64,000 nt of DNA from Kribbella monticola (GTDB lineage Bacteria > Actinomycetota > Actinomycetes > Propionibacteriales > Kribbellaceae), in assembly GCF_003261635.1 (NCBI RefSeq), contig NZ_QFXK01000010.1, forward strand, positions 452,635-516,634. The letters run 5' to 3'. Both the position numbers and the translations under genes were made by a program. The notes under the pieces are model-generated. The model worked only from the letters and a program-made list of their open reading frames with translations. It had not been told where the DNA came from and searched no databases. Below are positions 25,602 through 34,128 of the stretch, piece after piece; position 1 is the first letter of the stretch; each line of letters opens with the position of its first letter.

Positions 25602-26348
25602 ATGACGGAGATCGTGCGCGGAGTCGCGTTGGTGACGGGTGGGAGCAGGGGGATCGGGGCGGCTGCCGCGGTCGCGCTGGCGAATGACGGCTGGGATGTA
25701 GGGATCACTTACCGGACGCAGGCTGATGACGCCGCGGCTGTGGTCGCTGCCTGTGAGGGCGTCGGACGACGCGCGGTTGCGGTGCAGGCCGACGTCGCCG
25801 AGGCCGAGGACATCGAGCGGATGTTCGACGAGGTGACCGATGCCCTCGGGCCGATCGGTGCCGTGATCAACAATGCCGGCATCGTGTCGCCCGCGGCGAA
25901 GGTTGCAGACTACGACGTCGAGCGGCTGGACAAGGTCTTCCGGATCAACACCATCGGGGCGTTTCTGGTCGCGGGAGCCGCCGTACGCCGGATGTCGACC
26001 GCGCGCGGCGGGAGCGGCGGCGTGATCGTGAACGTGTCGTCGCGGGGTGCTGTGCTCGGGTCCGCGAACGAGTACGTCGACTATGCGAGCAGCAAGGCCG
26101 CGGTGGACACGTTGACGATCGGTCTCGCGAACGAGGTCGCCAAGGAGGGCATCCGGGTGCTCGGGATCCGGCCCGGGTTGATCGAGACCGACATCCATGC
26201 GGAGGGCCGGCTCGAGCGGATCGGAACCACGCCGCCGCTGGGACGACCGGGCACGGCCGGCGAAGTCGCCGCGCTGATCACGTTCCTGGTTTCGGATCGC
26301 GCTTCCTACATGACGGGCTCCATGGTCGACGTGGCCGGCGGCCGCTGA
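25602..26348 (+). CDS. Short-chain dehydrogenase (FabG-like)
   Basis: A 248-residue classical SDR. TGGSRGIG (cofactor), NNAGIV, the catalytic Ser in VSSRGAV, YASSK and the PGLIETDIH segment are intact, and the C-terminal SYMTGSMVDVAGGR is typical of FabG-like enzymes. It should reduce or oxidise a 3-oxo or sugar substrate with NADP(H). It lies 19 bases after the GNAT gene and may be co-transcribed. Confidence 0.88.
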   Translation: MTEIVRGVALVTGGSRGIGAAAAVALANDGWDVGITYRTQADDAAAVVAACEGVGRRAVAVQADVAEAEDIERMFDEVTDALGPIGAVINNAGIVSPAAKVADYDVERLDKVFRINTIGAFLVAGAAVRRMSTARGGSGGVIVNVSSRGAVLGSANEYVDYASSKAAVDTLTIGLANEVAKEGIRVLGIRPGLIETDIHAEGRLERIGTTPPLGRPGTAGEVAALITFLVSDRASYMTGSMVDVAGGR

Positions 26349-26363
26349 CCCCAACGCCCGGCA

Positions 26364-27926
26364 CTAGCGTGGCGTAGCTAGTCGCGTGGGCTTGGTTCGG
26401 CCGCGGACAGTAATCTCGTCGCCGGCCTGCCAATGCTTGGCTTCGTCCGAGGACGCCTCGGCCACGGCGGCCATGGAAGCAACCAGGCGGCCTGGCACCG
26501 ACTTGGCCAGTTCGGTGAGCCGCGCTGCCTCGTTCACCGGGTCGCCGATCACCGTGTACTCGTACCGCCGTACGTCGCCGACCGTCCCGGCGACGACGAT
26601 TCCCGCCGTCACCCCGATCCCGGCCGTTGCCTCGGGCAACTCATCGCGCAACCGGGCAGCCAGCGCGCGACCCGCCCGGAGAGCGCTCCCTGCCGGATCT
26701 GCCAACTCGGTCGGGGCGCCGAACACGGCCAGTACGGCGTCGCCGGCGAACTTGTTCACGAAGCCGCCGTGCTCGTCCACCTCGTCGACGACGACGGCGA
26801 AGAAGCGGTTGAGCAACTGCACCACCTCGGCCGGCGGCCGGGTCGCGGCAAGTTCGGTCGACCCGGTCAGATCGACGAACAGCACCGCGACGAAGCGTTC
26901 TTCGCCGCCGAGCGTGTCACTGCTCAAGGCTTCCCGTACCACCGACGGTCCGACGTACCGGCCGAAGAGGTCGCGGAGGCGTTCGCGTTCTCGAAGGCCC
27001 GCTGCCATCCGGTTGAAGCCGGCCTGCAGCGAGCCGAGTTCGGTGCCGTCGAAGACCGGGATCCGGACGTTCAGGTCGCCGCGGCCGATCAACGTCAGCG
27101 CGTTGCGCACCGAGCGGACCGGAGCAACGACAGAACGCGCAGAGAGCGCTGTCAGGAGCCAGCCGCAGACCAGCACAACGGTGCCGAGGGCAAGGATGAT
27201 CACCGAGAGCCGGGTCGCGGTGACATCGCCGTCGATCAACGCGAGGACAGCGGTCAGCATCAGACCGGCGACCGGGACTCCCGATCCGACCGCCCAGAAG
27301 AACACCGTGCGCGCCTTCAGGCCGGCGGCGAGCAACCGGCGCGGCGGAGCCTCGTCGGCGAGCGCGCGGGCAGCGATCGGGCGGAGGGCGAACTCGCTCA
27401 GCAGATAGGAGGCGGCGCAAGTGACGATGCCGCCGTCGAACGTCGTGACGAGAACGCGGAGAACGCTCTCTGGTCGCAGAACGAGCGTGAGCAGGCTGAA
27501 GATCACGGTCGCCAGCAACCAGAGGAACACCTCGATCATCGTCAGCCGCAACGGCAGTTGCAGGGTCGCGATTTGCTCGCGCGTGGTCGCCGGTCGGTCT
27601 TCGAGGACCCAACTCGTCACTCGGAGTCCGAGCCGGGTGCACCACCAAGACCCGACCACGAGGGCGAACACGACGTACGCCGGGATGGCGATCGAGCGGG
27701 CCAGGTCGAGTTCCTGGTTGCCGGCCGGACCGGGTAGCACGAACACGGCGAGCACGAAGACGACGAGCGCGCCGATCACGTTGGTGCCGATCGCGAAGAC
27801 CGTCAGCAGTATCTGCACCCGCATCCGCAACAGCCGTGGGTTCTGATCTGCTGGACCCAGCAGCCACGAGCCGAACGGCCGCCGCCGCAGTACGGCCTCG
27901 GCACTACTCTCCGGCAACACGCTCAC
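26364..27926 (-). CDS. Membrane adenylate/guanylate cyclase with HAMP domain
   Basis: A 520-residue class III cyclase. About six hydrophobic segments occupy residues 35-265, a HAMP domain follows (VVAPVRSVRNALTLIGRGDLNVRIP), and residues 325-500 are the catalytic domain. Both metal aspartates are visible in VLFVDLTGSTEL and FAGDAVLAVFGAP; the adenine-specifying Lys is in NKFAGD and the transition-state Asn/Arg in GDPVNEAARL. The layout is that of the mycobacterial Rv1318c-Rv1320c/Rv3645 group, so cAMP synthesis under membrane or lipid control is likely. The cyclase ends convergent with the SDR, 15 bases apart. Confidence 0.93.
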   Translation of the reverse strand: MSVLPESSAEAVLRRRPFGSWLLGPADQNPRLLRMRVQILLTVFAIGTNVIGALVVFVLAVFVLPGPAGNQELDLARSIAIPAYVVFALVVGSWWCTRLGLRVTSWVLEDRPATTREQIATLQLPLRLTMIEVFLWLLATVIFSLLTLVLRPESVLRVLVTTFDGGIVTCAASYLLSEFALRPIAARALADEAPPRRLLAAGLKARTVFFWAVGSGVPVAGLMLTAVLALIDGDVTATRLSVIILALGTVVLVCGWLLTALSARSVVAPVRSVRNALTLIGRGDLNVRIPVFDGTELGSLQAGFNRMAAGLRERERLRDLFGRYVGPSVVREALSSDTLGGEERFVAVLFVDLTGSTELAATRPPAEVVQLLNRFFAVVVDEVDEHGGFVNKFAGDAVLAVFGAPTELADPAGSALRAGRALAARLRDELPEATAGIGVTAGIVVAGTVGDVRRYEYTVIGDPVNEAARLTELAKSVPGRLVASMAAVAEASSDEAKHWQAGDEITVRGRTKPTRLATPR

Positions 27927-28095
27927 AGTCTGCTACCTCGGCTGCGGCGGACTGTCACCGCCTCGCCCACCCAAGCGCCCGATACCGCTGAAAAAGGCGG
28001 TTTGGCACTGAGATGCCCATGGCTCTAATTGGCCGCGTCATCGGAGCTTTGCATGGGTAGTGTCCTGCGAACGACATCTGCCCCGGGAGCCCGCT

Positions 28096-29880
28096 GTGAC
28101 GCACGACCGCCACTCCTACGCCGAACCGGCGTTGGTCCGCACCACTCACCTCGAGCTTCAGCTCGACCTGGATTTCACCGCCAAGGTGCTGGCTGGTTCC
28201 GCCACGCATACGCTCGCCTGGAGTGGCCCGGGCGATCGGCTGGTGCTCGATACGCGCGATCTGACCGTGCTGGCGGTCGAGGGCTCCACCGAGGGCGGCT
28301 GGGAGCCGCTGGAGTACAGCCTGGCCGTGCCGGACGCAGAGCTCGGCTCTGCTCTGAGGATCCGTACCGACCGGCACGAGCGGGTCCGGGTGAGCTACCG
28401 GACCGCACCGACGGCGACCGGACTGCAGTGGCTCGAGCCGTCGATGACCGCGGGCGGCGTGCTGCCGTACATGTTCAGCCAGTCCCAGGCGATCCACGCG
28501 CGCAGCTGGGTGCCGGTGCAGGACACCCCGAGCGTTCGGTTCAGCTATGCCGCGCACGTGACGGCACCGCCGGAGCTGATGGTGCTGATGAGCGCCGACA
28601 ACGGCACGGCCTCCCGGCGTACGGGCTCGTACGACGTGGTGATGCCCGAGCCGATCCCGTCGTACCTGTTGGCCATTGCGGCCGGTGACCTCGTCTTCGA
28701 GCCGATCGGCGATCGCTCCGGGGTCTGGGCCGAACCGGAGATGGCCAAGCTGGCCGCGGCCGAGTTCGCCGACACCGAGGAGATGATGCGAGTCACCGAG
28801 GCGCTGTTCGGCCCGTACCGCTGGGGCCGCTACGACATCCTGGTGCTGCCGCCGTCCTTCCCATACGGCGGGATGGAGAACCCGCGGATGACGTTCGCGA
28901 CCCCGACTGTGGTGATCGGCGACAAGTCGCTGGTCACCGTCGTCGCGCACGAACTCGCGCACAGCTGGTCCGGCAACCTGGTCACCCAGGACAGCTGGGA
29001 CGACATCTGGCTGAACGAAGGCTTCACGTCGTACGTCGAGAACCGGATCATCGAGGCGGTGTACGGCCGGGAGCTCGCCGTGATGGAGACCGCGATCAAG
29101 CAACACGCGACGGTGGTGAAGTTCGACCCGCTGTCACCCGCCGAACAGGCGCTCGAACTGCCGGGGCTCAACCACAAGTCGGAGTACCACGGCACGAGCG
29201 GGCTCGGACCGCTGAAGGGTTCGTGGTTCCTTGCCTGGTTGGAAGAACGGTTCTCGCGCGAGGTGTTCGACCCGTTCCTCCAGGGCTACTTCGACCGTTT
29301 CGCCTTCCAGAGCATCAATTCCGAGCACTTCGCCGCGCACCTGCAGGAACAGTTGCTGGACAAGCACCCCGGCCTGGTCACCGACGCCGAGATCGCTGCC
29401 TGGCTGGACGAACCGGGCATCCCCGCGTTTGCCGAGCGCGCGCAGTCGGCACGCTTCGAGGTCGTTGACCAGAGCCGCGACAAGTGGCTCGCAAGTGGCG
29501 AGCTGCCGGACGCGGCCGGCTGGACCACCCACGAGTGGCTGCGGTTCCTGGATGCCGCACCGGACGTATGGACGGCTGACCAGGTGCAGCAACTCGACCG
29601 CGAGTTCGGACTCACCGGTACTGCGAACGGCGAGATCGCCCGCCGCTGGTATTCGATCGTTGCCGCTAGCACCTACACACCGGCGTACGACGAACTGGCG
29701 GGCTTCCTCACCAGGGTCGGCCGGATGAAACTGGTCCTCCCGGTCTACCGCGCCCTCGTCGACAACGGCACCGGCCGCGACTTCGCCACCAACGTCTTCC
29801 AAACCGCCCGCCCCGGCTACCACCCGATCACCACCACAGCAGTCGAAAAGATCCTCGCGTCCGCGCAGTCCATGCTTTGA
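28096..29880 (+). CDS. M1 family aminopeptidase, leukotriene-A4-hydrolase type
   Basis: A 594-residue zinc aminopeptidase. H285, E286 and H289 of HELAHSW and the third ligand Glu in WLNEGFTSYVE (E308) form the zinc site, and PYGGMEN is the exopeptidase motif. The surrounding QDTPSVRFSYAAHVTAP and SWSGNLVT, and the C-terminal helical repeat, match the LTA4H/aminopeptidase B branch more than PepN. It trims N-terminal residues of peptides in the cytoplasm. GTG 28096 is chosen because GGGAG lies six bases before it. The next frame begins in the stop codon. Confidence 0.92.
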   Translation: MTHDRHSYAEPALVRTTHLELQLDLDFTAKVLAGSATHTLAWSGPGDRLVLDTRDLTVLAVEGSTEGGWEPLEYSLAVPDAELGSALRIRTDRHERVRVSYRTAPTATGLQWLEPSMTAGGVLPYMFSQSQAIHARSWVPVQDTPSVRFSYAAHVTAPPELMVLMSADNGTASRRTGSYDVVMPEPIPSYLLAIAAGDLVFEPIGDRSGVWAEPEMAKLAAAEFADTEEMMRVTEALFGPYRWGRYDILVLPPSFPYGGMENPRMTFATPTVVIGDKSLVTVVAHELAHSWSGNLVTQDSWDDIWLNEGFTSYVENRIIEAVYGRELAVMETAIKQHATVVKFDPLSPAEQALELPGLNHKSEYHGTSGLGPLKGSWFLAWLEERFSREVFDPFLQGYFDRFAFQSINSEHFAAHLQEQLLDKHPGLVTDAEIAAWLDEPGIPAFAERAQSARFEVVDQSRDKWLASGELPDAAGWTTHEWLRFLDAAPDVWTADQVQQLDREFGLTGTANGEIARRWYSIVAASTYTPAYDELAGFLTRVGRMKLVLPVYRALVDNGTGRDFATNVFQTARPGYHPITTTAVEKILASAQSML

Positions 29881-30080
29881 CCTTGCGATCGGACTTGTCT
29901 CGCCGTAGACGAGCCCACACCTGCTGGGATCATCTGCTGATCGCGCCGCTCTGGCCGAAGCACGAGGCCAACCTCGGCACGCTGCTCCGCACCTGCGATG
30001 CGGTCGGCGCGTGCCTCGCCGTACCCAAGCCGTTTCGCCGGGCTCCTGTAGGGCTCGGTTACGTGAGGTCGAGGGTGTAG
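29877..30080 (+). pseudogene. Truncated SpoU/TrmH-type RNA methyltransferase remnant
   Basis: A 67-codon frame overlapping the M1 stop. Residues 16-51 (CWDHLLIAPLWPKHEANLG onward through TLLRTCDAVGACLAVPK) match, from memory, the conserved N-terminal part of an actinobacterial TrmH/SpoU-family RNA methyltransferase, including the EANLGTLLRTCDAVGA cofactor-domain entry. After K51 the sequence is unrelated and soon stops, and the knotted C-terminal domain is absent. The break lies about 30 bases before the 3' end of the convergent GNAT gene, which suggests that an insertion or deletion joined foreign sequence here. Unlikely to be functional. Confidence 0.62.
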
Positions 30081-30976
30081 CGGTGGGTGCGGTGGGTTTC
30101 TTGGTAGCCGAGGGTGGTGTTGATGCGTTGCATGGGGGCGTTGGTGGTGACCGTGTCGGTGAGGAGGCCGGCTAGGTCCGGGTAGGCGGATCTTGTACGC
30201 CGGATGCAGTCCGCCTTCATCCACAAGGAAAGGCCGTTGCCGCGGTGCTCTGGGAGGACCGCGGTGCCGTAGTGCTGGGCGTCACCCTTGCCGTCGGACG
30301 GTACGACGAGTTCGGTGAAGCCGACGATCTTGCCGGTGGCCTGCTCGATGGCAGCCACCGTGTGCAGGTGTTCGCCTCGGGACTCGACGACCTTGGCGAT
30401 GTGGCGGACGCGGTCGACGTCCCAGACCTCCGGTCCGTAAGGGATGTCGCCGACGGGCGCGTCGTCCATCGCGGTCCGCGCCGCGGCGTACGTGTCGACG
30501 AGTTCGTCGGGGACGACACCGGACCAGGATTCGAGGCGGTATCCAGGTGGGGCGGCGACCGAGAGCGCGGCGGGGTCGACGTCAGCCAATGACAGCCGCG
30601 CGAAGATCAGGGTCAGGCCGACCGTGAAGCCGCGGCTTCGGAGGAAGTGATCGCCGGGCGAGTCGATGGTTGCATCGGCCAGAATCGTCCGTACTTCGTG
30701 CTCCCGGCCGGCGGTCGCCGCGGCGGCGAGCAGCTCCGACCCGATTCCCCGTCGGCGCTCGGCCGGGTGGACCGCCAGTTCGAGTTCACTCAGGTGGGCC
30801 AGGGACGCCTTGCTGTTCAGGCGGAGGAACGCGGAGCCGACCGGGTTGCCGTCGGCGTCGGACGCCAGCCAGGCGATCCGGCGACTGAGCGGCCGATAGT
30901 CGGGATCGGTCAACGGCGTGATTGAGATGGACAAGCCCGCAACGTAACCAGCCCACCCCCACCACGGCAACTGCAT
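30059..30976 (-). CDS. Tandem-domain GNAT acetyltransferase
   Basis: A 305-residue protein with two GNAT domains. The first (about 15-135) has ELAVHPAERRRGIGSELL, the second (about 145-305) has YGTAVLPEHRGNGLSLWMKADCIRR; both carry the R-X-X-G-X-G acetyl-CoA loop. Such double-GNAT proteins are common in actinobacteria, often with one half inactive. The acceptor is unknown. ATG 30976 gives an odd Trp-rich start; TTG 30934, six bases after TACGTT, is an alternative. The gene is convergent with the methyltransferase remnant. Confidence 0.82.
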   Translation of the reverse strand: MQLPWWGWAGYVAGLSISITPLTDPDYRPLSRRIAWLASDADGNPVGSAFLRLNSKASLAHLSELELAVHPAERRRGIGSELLAAAATAGREHEVRTILADATIDSPGDHFLRSRGFTVGLTLIFARLSLADVDPAALSVAAPPGYRLESWSGVVPDELVDTYAAARTAMDDAPVGDIPYGPEVWDVDRVRHIAKVVESRGEHLHTVAAIEQATGKIVGFTELVVPSDGKGDAQHYGTAVLPEHRGNGLSLWMKADCIRRTRSAYPDLAGLLTDTVTTNAPMQRINTTLGYQETHRTHRYTLDLT

Positions 30977-31332
30977 TCCTCGGCGCAGTCGACGCTGCTA
31001 GCTGGAAAGAAACCATCCCCAGGTACAAGTTTGTTTCCGGCCAACACAGGGCGAGGACGAACCAGGGGCCCGTACTCCGGGGCGGCCGTCGAGCCGCGAG
31101 TGCCGGGAGGAGGGCGTGGGGCGGCGGGAGCGCCGGGAAGGGGCGGCGGGTGCGCCGGGAGGAGGGCGTGGGGCGGCGGGAGCGCCGGGAAGGGGCGGCG
31201 GGGGCGCCGGGAAGGGGCGAGGGCGTGGGAGTGGGTTAGCGCGGATGTGCAGGACGGCGGCTGCGTTTCGGTAAAGGTGAGCGTTGTTTCCGCTACGGTG
31301 CTGCGGAGACCGGTGGGAGAGGGGAGCTCGGG
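30977..31332. other. Intergenic region with G-rich repeat
   Basis: 356 bases between divergent genes. The left third has no recognisable signal, the middle is a purine- and G-rich 52-bp direct repeat (31102-31240), and the right end must hold the promoter of the GntR gene; TACGGT (31294-31299) is a possible -10. Short frames across it are repeat translations and not genes. Confidence 0.6.
31102..31240. repeat. G-rich 52-bp direct repeat, two and a half copies
   Basis: A 52-bp unit beginning GCCGGGAGGAGGGCGTGGGG is repeated at 31102 and 31154 with a degenerate part copy from 31203. The strand has many GGGG and GGCGGG runs and could fold into G-quadruplexes. Within each unit CGGGAAGGGGCGGCGGG is repeated. 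Confidence 0.8.
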
Positions 31333-32016
31333 GTGGAGCGGGAGTTCGGGGGTGGACGGGTGCGGACGATCGGTGGCGATCATCTGGCGCTGCGGGATCA
31401 GGTGCTCGCCGAGTTGCGGCGGCGGATCGTCGACGGCGACTACGCGCAAGGTGAGCGGCTGACCGAGATCCGGCTGGCCGAGGACTTCGGAGTGTCGCGG
31501 AATCCGGTGCGGGAGGCGTTGCGGGTCGTCGAGGCCGAAGGGTTCGTGCAGATCTTGCCGCGCCGCGGTGCGGTCGTGGCGACGCTGGACGAGACGGCGA
31601 TCCGGGATCTGTTCGCAGTACGGGAGCAGTTGGAGACCCTCGCCGCAGGGTTGGCCGCCGAGCGCGCAACCCCGGCGGATGTCGAGCGGCTGCGCTCGTT
31701 GCTGGCCGACGCGAGTGCTGCGACCGAGGCGGAGGACTTCGATCGGGTCGCGGAGCTCAACAGCGCGTTCCACGTCGCCGTCATCGAGATCAGCGGCAAC
31801 CGGTGGCTCGCGTCGCTCTCGTCGGCGATGTACCACCACGTCCACTGGGTCTTCCGGGTCGGTGCGCCGAAGCGTGCGCCGCATTCGTGGATGGAGCACA
31901 TCCGCCTGGTCGACGCCATCGCCGCCGCCGACCGCGCTGCCGCCGTCGAAGCCGCGAGCCAGCACGTCGAAGCCGCCGCCGCGGCTGCGCTCGCACCAGA
32001 CGAGTCCTCCGAGTAG
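31333..32016 (+). CDS. GntR family regulator (FadR/FCD subfamily)
   Basis: A 227-residue regulator with an N-terminal winged helix (RLTEIRLAEDFGVSRNPVREALRVVEAEGFV) and a C-terminal all-helical FCD domain. The FCD metal-ligand positions appear as the D/E-rich stretch with NSAFHVAVIE and HIRLVDAI. GGGGAG before GTG 31333 is a good ribosome site. It is convergent with, and 8 bases from, the gamma-glutamyltransferase-like gene. FCD regulators usually sense small organic acids; the target here is not evident. Confidence 0.9.
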   Translation: MEREFGGGRVRTIGGDHLALRDQVLAELRRRIVDGDYAQGERLTEIRLAEDFGVSRNPVREALRVVEAEGFVQILPRRGAVVATLDETAIRDLFAVREQLETLAAGLAAERATPADVERLRSLLADASAATEAEDFDRVAELNSAFHVAVIEISGNRWLASLSSAMYHHVHWVFRVGAPKRAPHSWMEHIRLVDAIAAADRAAAVEAASQHVEAAAAAALAPDESSE

Positions 32017-32023
32017 ACCAGCG

Positions 32024-33796
32024 CTAGCGGCCGACGGCGTACCCCTGCATGCCGCGTGGGTTGGCAGCAGCTGCCAGTACGCCGTCCGCCTCCCGGCTGA
32101 CCGCGCAGAGCCGGCCCAGACTCCACGGACCTGCCTCGGTGACCGCGTGCCCACGGCGTACCAGCTCATCCCGTACTGCGGAGCCGAGGCGGCTCTCCAT
32201 CGTCAAGCCACCCGGCTCCGTCGCGCGCGGGTAGAACGACGAGGGGAAGCTCGTCGTATGCCAAGCAGGCGCGTCGATCGCCTCCTGCAGCTCCTGTCCA
32301 CCGGCGAGGTGCCGCAGAAGGAACAGCAGCTGCCACTGGTCTTGCTGATCGCCACCTGGTGATCCGCAGGCGAGCACGGGCGCGCCGTCACGCAGTACGA
32401 GGGTCGGAGTCAGCGTCGTCCGCGGCCGCCGACCCGGGACGAGCGAGGACGGCAGGCCTTCCTCCAGCCAGAACATCTGCAACCGGCTGCCCAGGCAGAA
32501 GCCGAGCTCGGGGATCGTCGGCGACGACTGCAGCCAGCCGCCACTCGGTGTGGCCGAGATGACGTTGCCCCACTGGTCGATCACGTCGAGATGGCAGGTG
32601 TCGCCCTTGGTGACGCCCTCCTTCGACACGGTCGGCTCGCCGGTCGTCGCGTCGAGCTCATAGTTGCCGGTAGCAACCGATGGCAGGATCGGGCCGCGCC
32701 CGTCCGGGGCGCCCGGCCGAAGCTCGGCGGACGCGCTCTCTCCGATCAGAGCCGCGCGCTCGGCGGCGTACGCGGGGGAGAGCAGCGTCTTGAGCGGCAC
32801 ATCCACCCCGTCGCCGTACCAGGCCTCGCGGTCGGCGAACGACAGTTTCATCACCTCGACCGTCGTGTGTACTCCGGCCGCGCTGGTCAGGTCGAGGTCA
32901 GCCGCATCGCCGAGTTCGGCCAGCACAGCGAGCGACTGCAGCAGCGCGGGACCTTGCCCCCATGGACCCGTCTTGGCGATGGTGTGTCCGTGCCAGTCGT
33001 ACGTCGCCGGCTCTTCCCAGCTCGCCTGGTACGCCGCCATGTCCGCTCCGGTGACTAGACCAGCGTGGTCGGAGCCGCTGGAATCGCGATGCGGCAGGCG
33101 GGCGAACTTGTCGACTGCCTCGGCGACGAACCCTTCGCGCCAAGTACGCCGAGCGCGCTCCACCTGGACAACGCGGTCCGGACCGGCGCCCTCGGCGGCG
33201 ATCAGGAGCCGCTCGAGGGTGTCGGCGTACGCCGTGTTCCGGAACAGCGCGTTCGCTCTTGGCGGCCGGCCGCCCTGCAACCAGAGCGCTGCGGAAGTCG
33301 GCCAGTGATCGGTGAGCAGCTGCTGGACGCGCGCGACGGTGGCACCTACTGGGCCGACCAGTGGATGACCGTTGCGTGCGTAGCCGATCGCGGGCTCGAG
33401 CACTGTGCGCAGGGGCAGGCTGCCGTGGTCACGCAGCAACAGCAGCCAGGCATCGACCGCCCCTGGTACTGCGGCTGCCAGCGGACCCGAGCCGGGAATC
33501 AAGTCGAGTCCCAGTGCGCGGAAGTGGTCGATCGTGGCGCCGGCCGGTGCGATTCCCTGGCCGCACAACACGCGCGGAGTGGGATCGGCCGCGGTGGCGA
33601 TGATCGCGGGGACTTCACCGCCCGGGCCATTGAGGTGTGGTTCGACGACGTGCAGGACGAACCCGGCCGTCGCGGCGGCGTCGAAAGCGTTGCCACCGAG
33701 CTCCAGGATCCGCATCGCCGACTGCGACGCCAGCCAATGCGTCGACGAGACCATCCCGAAGGTACCGCGCAGGGTAGGCCGGGTGGTGAAGCTCAT
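32024..33796 (-). CDS. Gamma-glutamyltransferase family protein
   Basis: A 590-residue Ntn-hydrolase of the GGT family. Autoprocessing and catalysis would use T400 in GDTCHLDVID, matching the T-X-H-X-X-V-X-D pattern, and PSGGWLQSSPTIPELGFCLGSR carries the oxyanion and substrate loops. The N-terminal GNAFDAAATAGFVLHVVEPHLNGPGG is the standard large-subunit signature. There is no signal peptide, so it is likely cytoplasmic, unlike secreted GGTs; acylase-like or oxamate-amidohydrolase functions occur in this branch. Its expression may be tied to the convergent GntR regulator. Confidence 0.9.
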   Translation of the reverse strand: MSFTTRPTLRGTFGMVSSTHWLASQSAMRILELGGNAFDAAATAGFVLHVVEPHLNGPGGEVPAIIATAADPTPRVLCGQGIAPAGATIDHFRALGLDLIPGSGPLAAAVPGAVDAWLLLLRDHGSLPLRTVLEPAIGYARNGHPLVGPVGATVARVQQLLTDHWPTSAALWLQGGRPPRANALFRNTAYADTLERLLIAAEGAGPDRVVQVERARRTWREGFVAEAVDKFARLPHRDSSGSDHAGLVTGADMAAYQASWEEPATYDWHGHTIAKTGPWGQGPALLQSLAVLAELGDAADLDLTSAAGVHTTVEVMKLSFADREAWYGDGVDVPLKTLLSPAYAAERAALIGESASAELRPGAPDGRGPILPSVATGNYELDATTGEPTVSKEGVTKGDTCHLDVIDQWGNVISATPSGGWLQSSPTIPELGFCLGSRLQMFWLEEGLPSSLVPGRRPRTTLTPTLVLRDGAPVLACGSPGGDQQDQWQLLFLLRHLAGGQELQEAIDAPAWHTTSFPSSFYPRATEPGGLTMESRLGSAVRDELVRRGHAVTEAGPWSLGRLCAVSREADGVLAAAANPRGMQGYAVGR

Positions 33797-34128
33797 GAAG
33801 CGACTCCTCTGCTCAACTCAGGGTCATCCGTACGTCGTCCGCATCCCGTGGTTCTGCAACTGCTGGCGTGAACCGGGCGACCACGGGTCTCCCGCTCCGC
33901 CGTCGTCGCACCGGCGGCAACCCTCGCCGACGATGTGCCGCGCCTGCCAGCCTCTCCGATGACGTGCCGCGCCTGCCAGCCTCTTGGATGATGTGCCGCG
34001 CGCGCCAGCCTCTCGGATGACGCGCTGCGCATGCCAGCCTCTGCGACGACGTGCCGCGCATGCCAGCCTCTCCGATGGGGCGCTGACGAAACCAGTCGAC
34101 CGTGCTGTGTTTCGTCGGGCAGGTGACC
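33797..34128. other. Intergenic region made largely of a tandem repeat
   Basis: 332 bases between two minus-strand genes. Almost half is the 29-bp tandem array (33932-34076). The remainder shows no ribosome site, terminator hairpin or protein-like frame. Because 29 is not a multiple of three, the frames through the array are accidental. Confidence 0.7.
33932..34076. repeat. 29-bp tandem repeat, five copies plus a decayed sixth
   Basis: Units start at 33932, 33961, 33990, 34019 and 34048 with constant 29-bp spacing. The conserved core is GTGCCGCGC followed by GCCAGCCTCT; two or three positions vary between copies. A decayed sixth unit begins at 34077. There are no spacers. Copy-to-copy differences suggest an older array than the one at 11677. 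Confidence 0.9.

Noticed and set aside
30922..31239. Small gene in the GNAT-GntR gap
   Set aside because: The frame is a translation of the G-rich repeat with no ribosome site and low-complexity Gly/Arg content.
33932..34076. CRISPR array
   Set aside because: Unit length fits, but repeats are directly joined without spacers and no cas gene is in the window.
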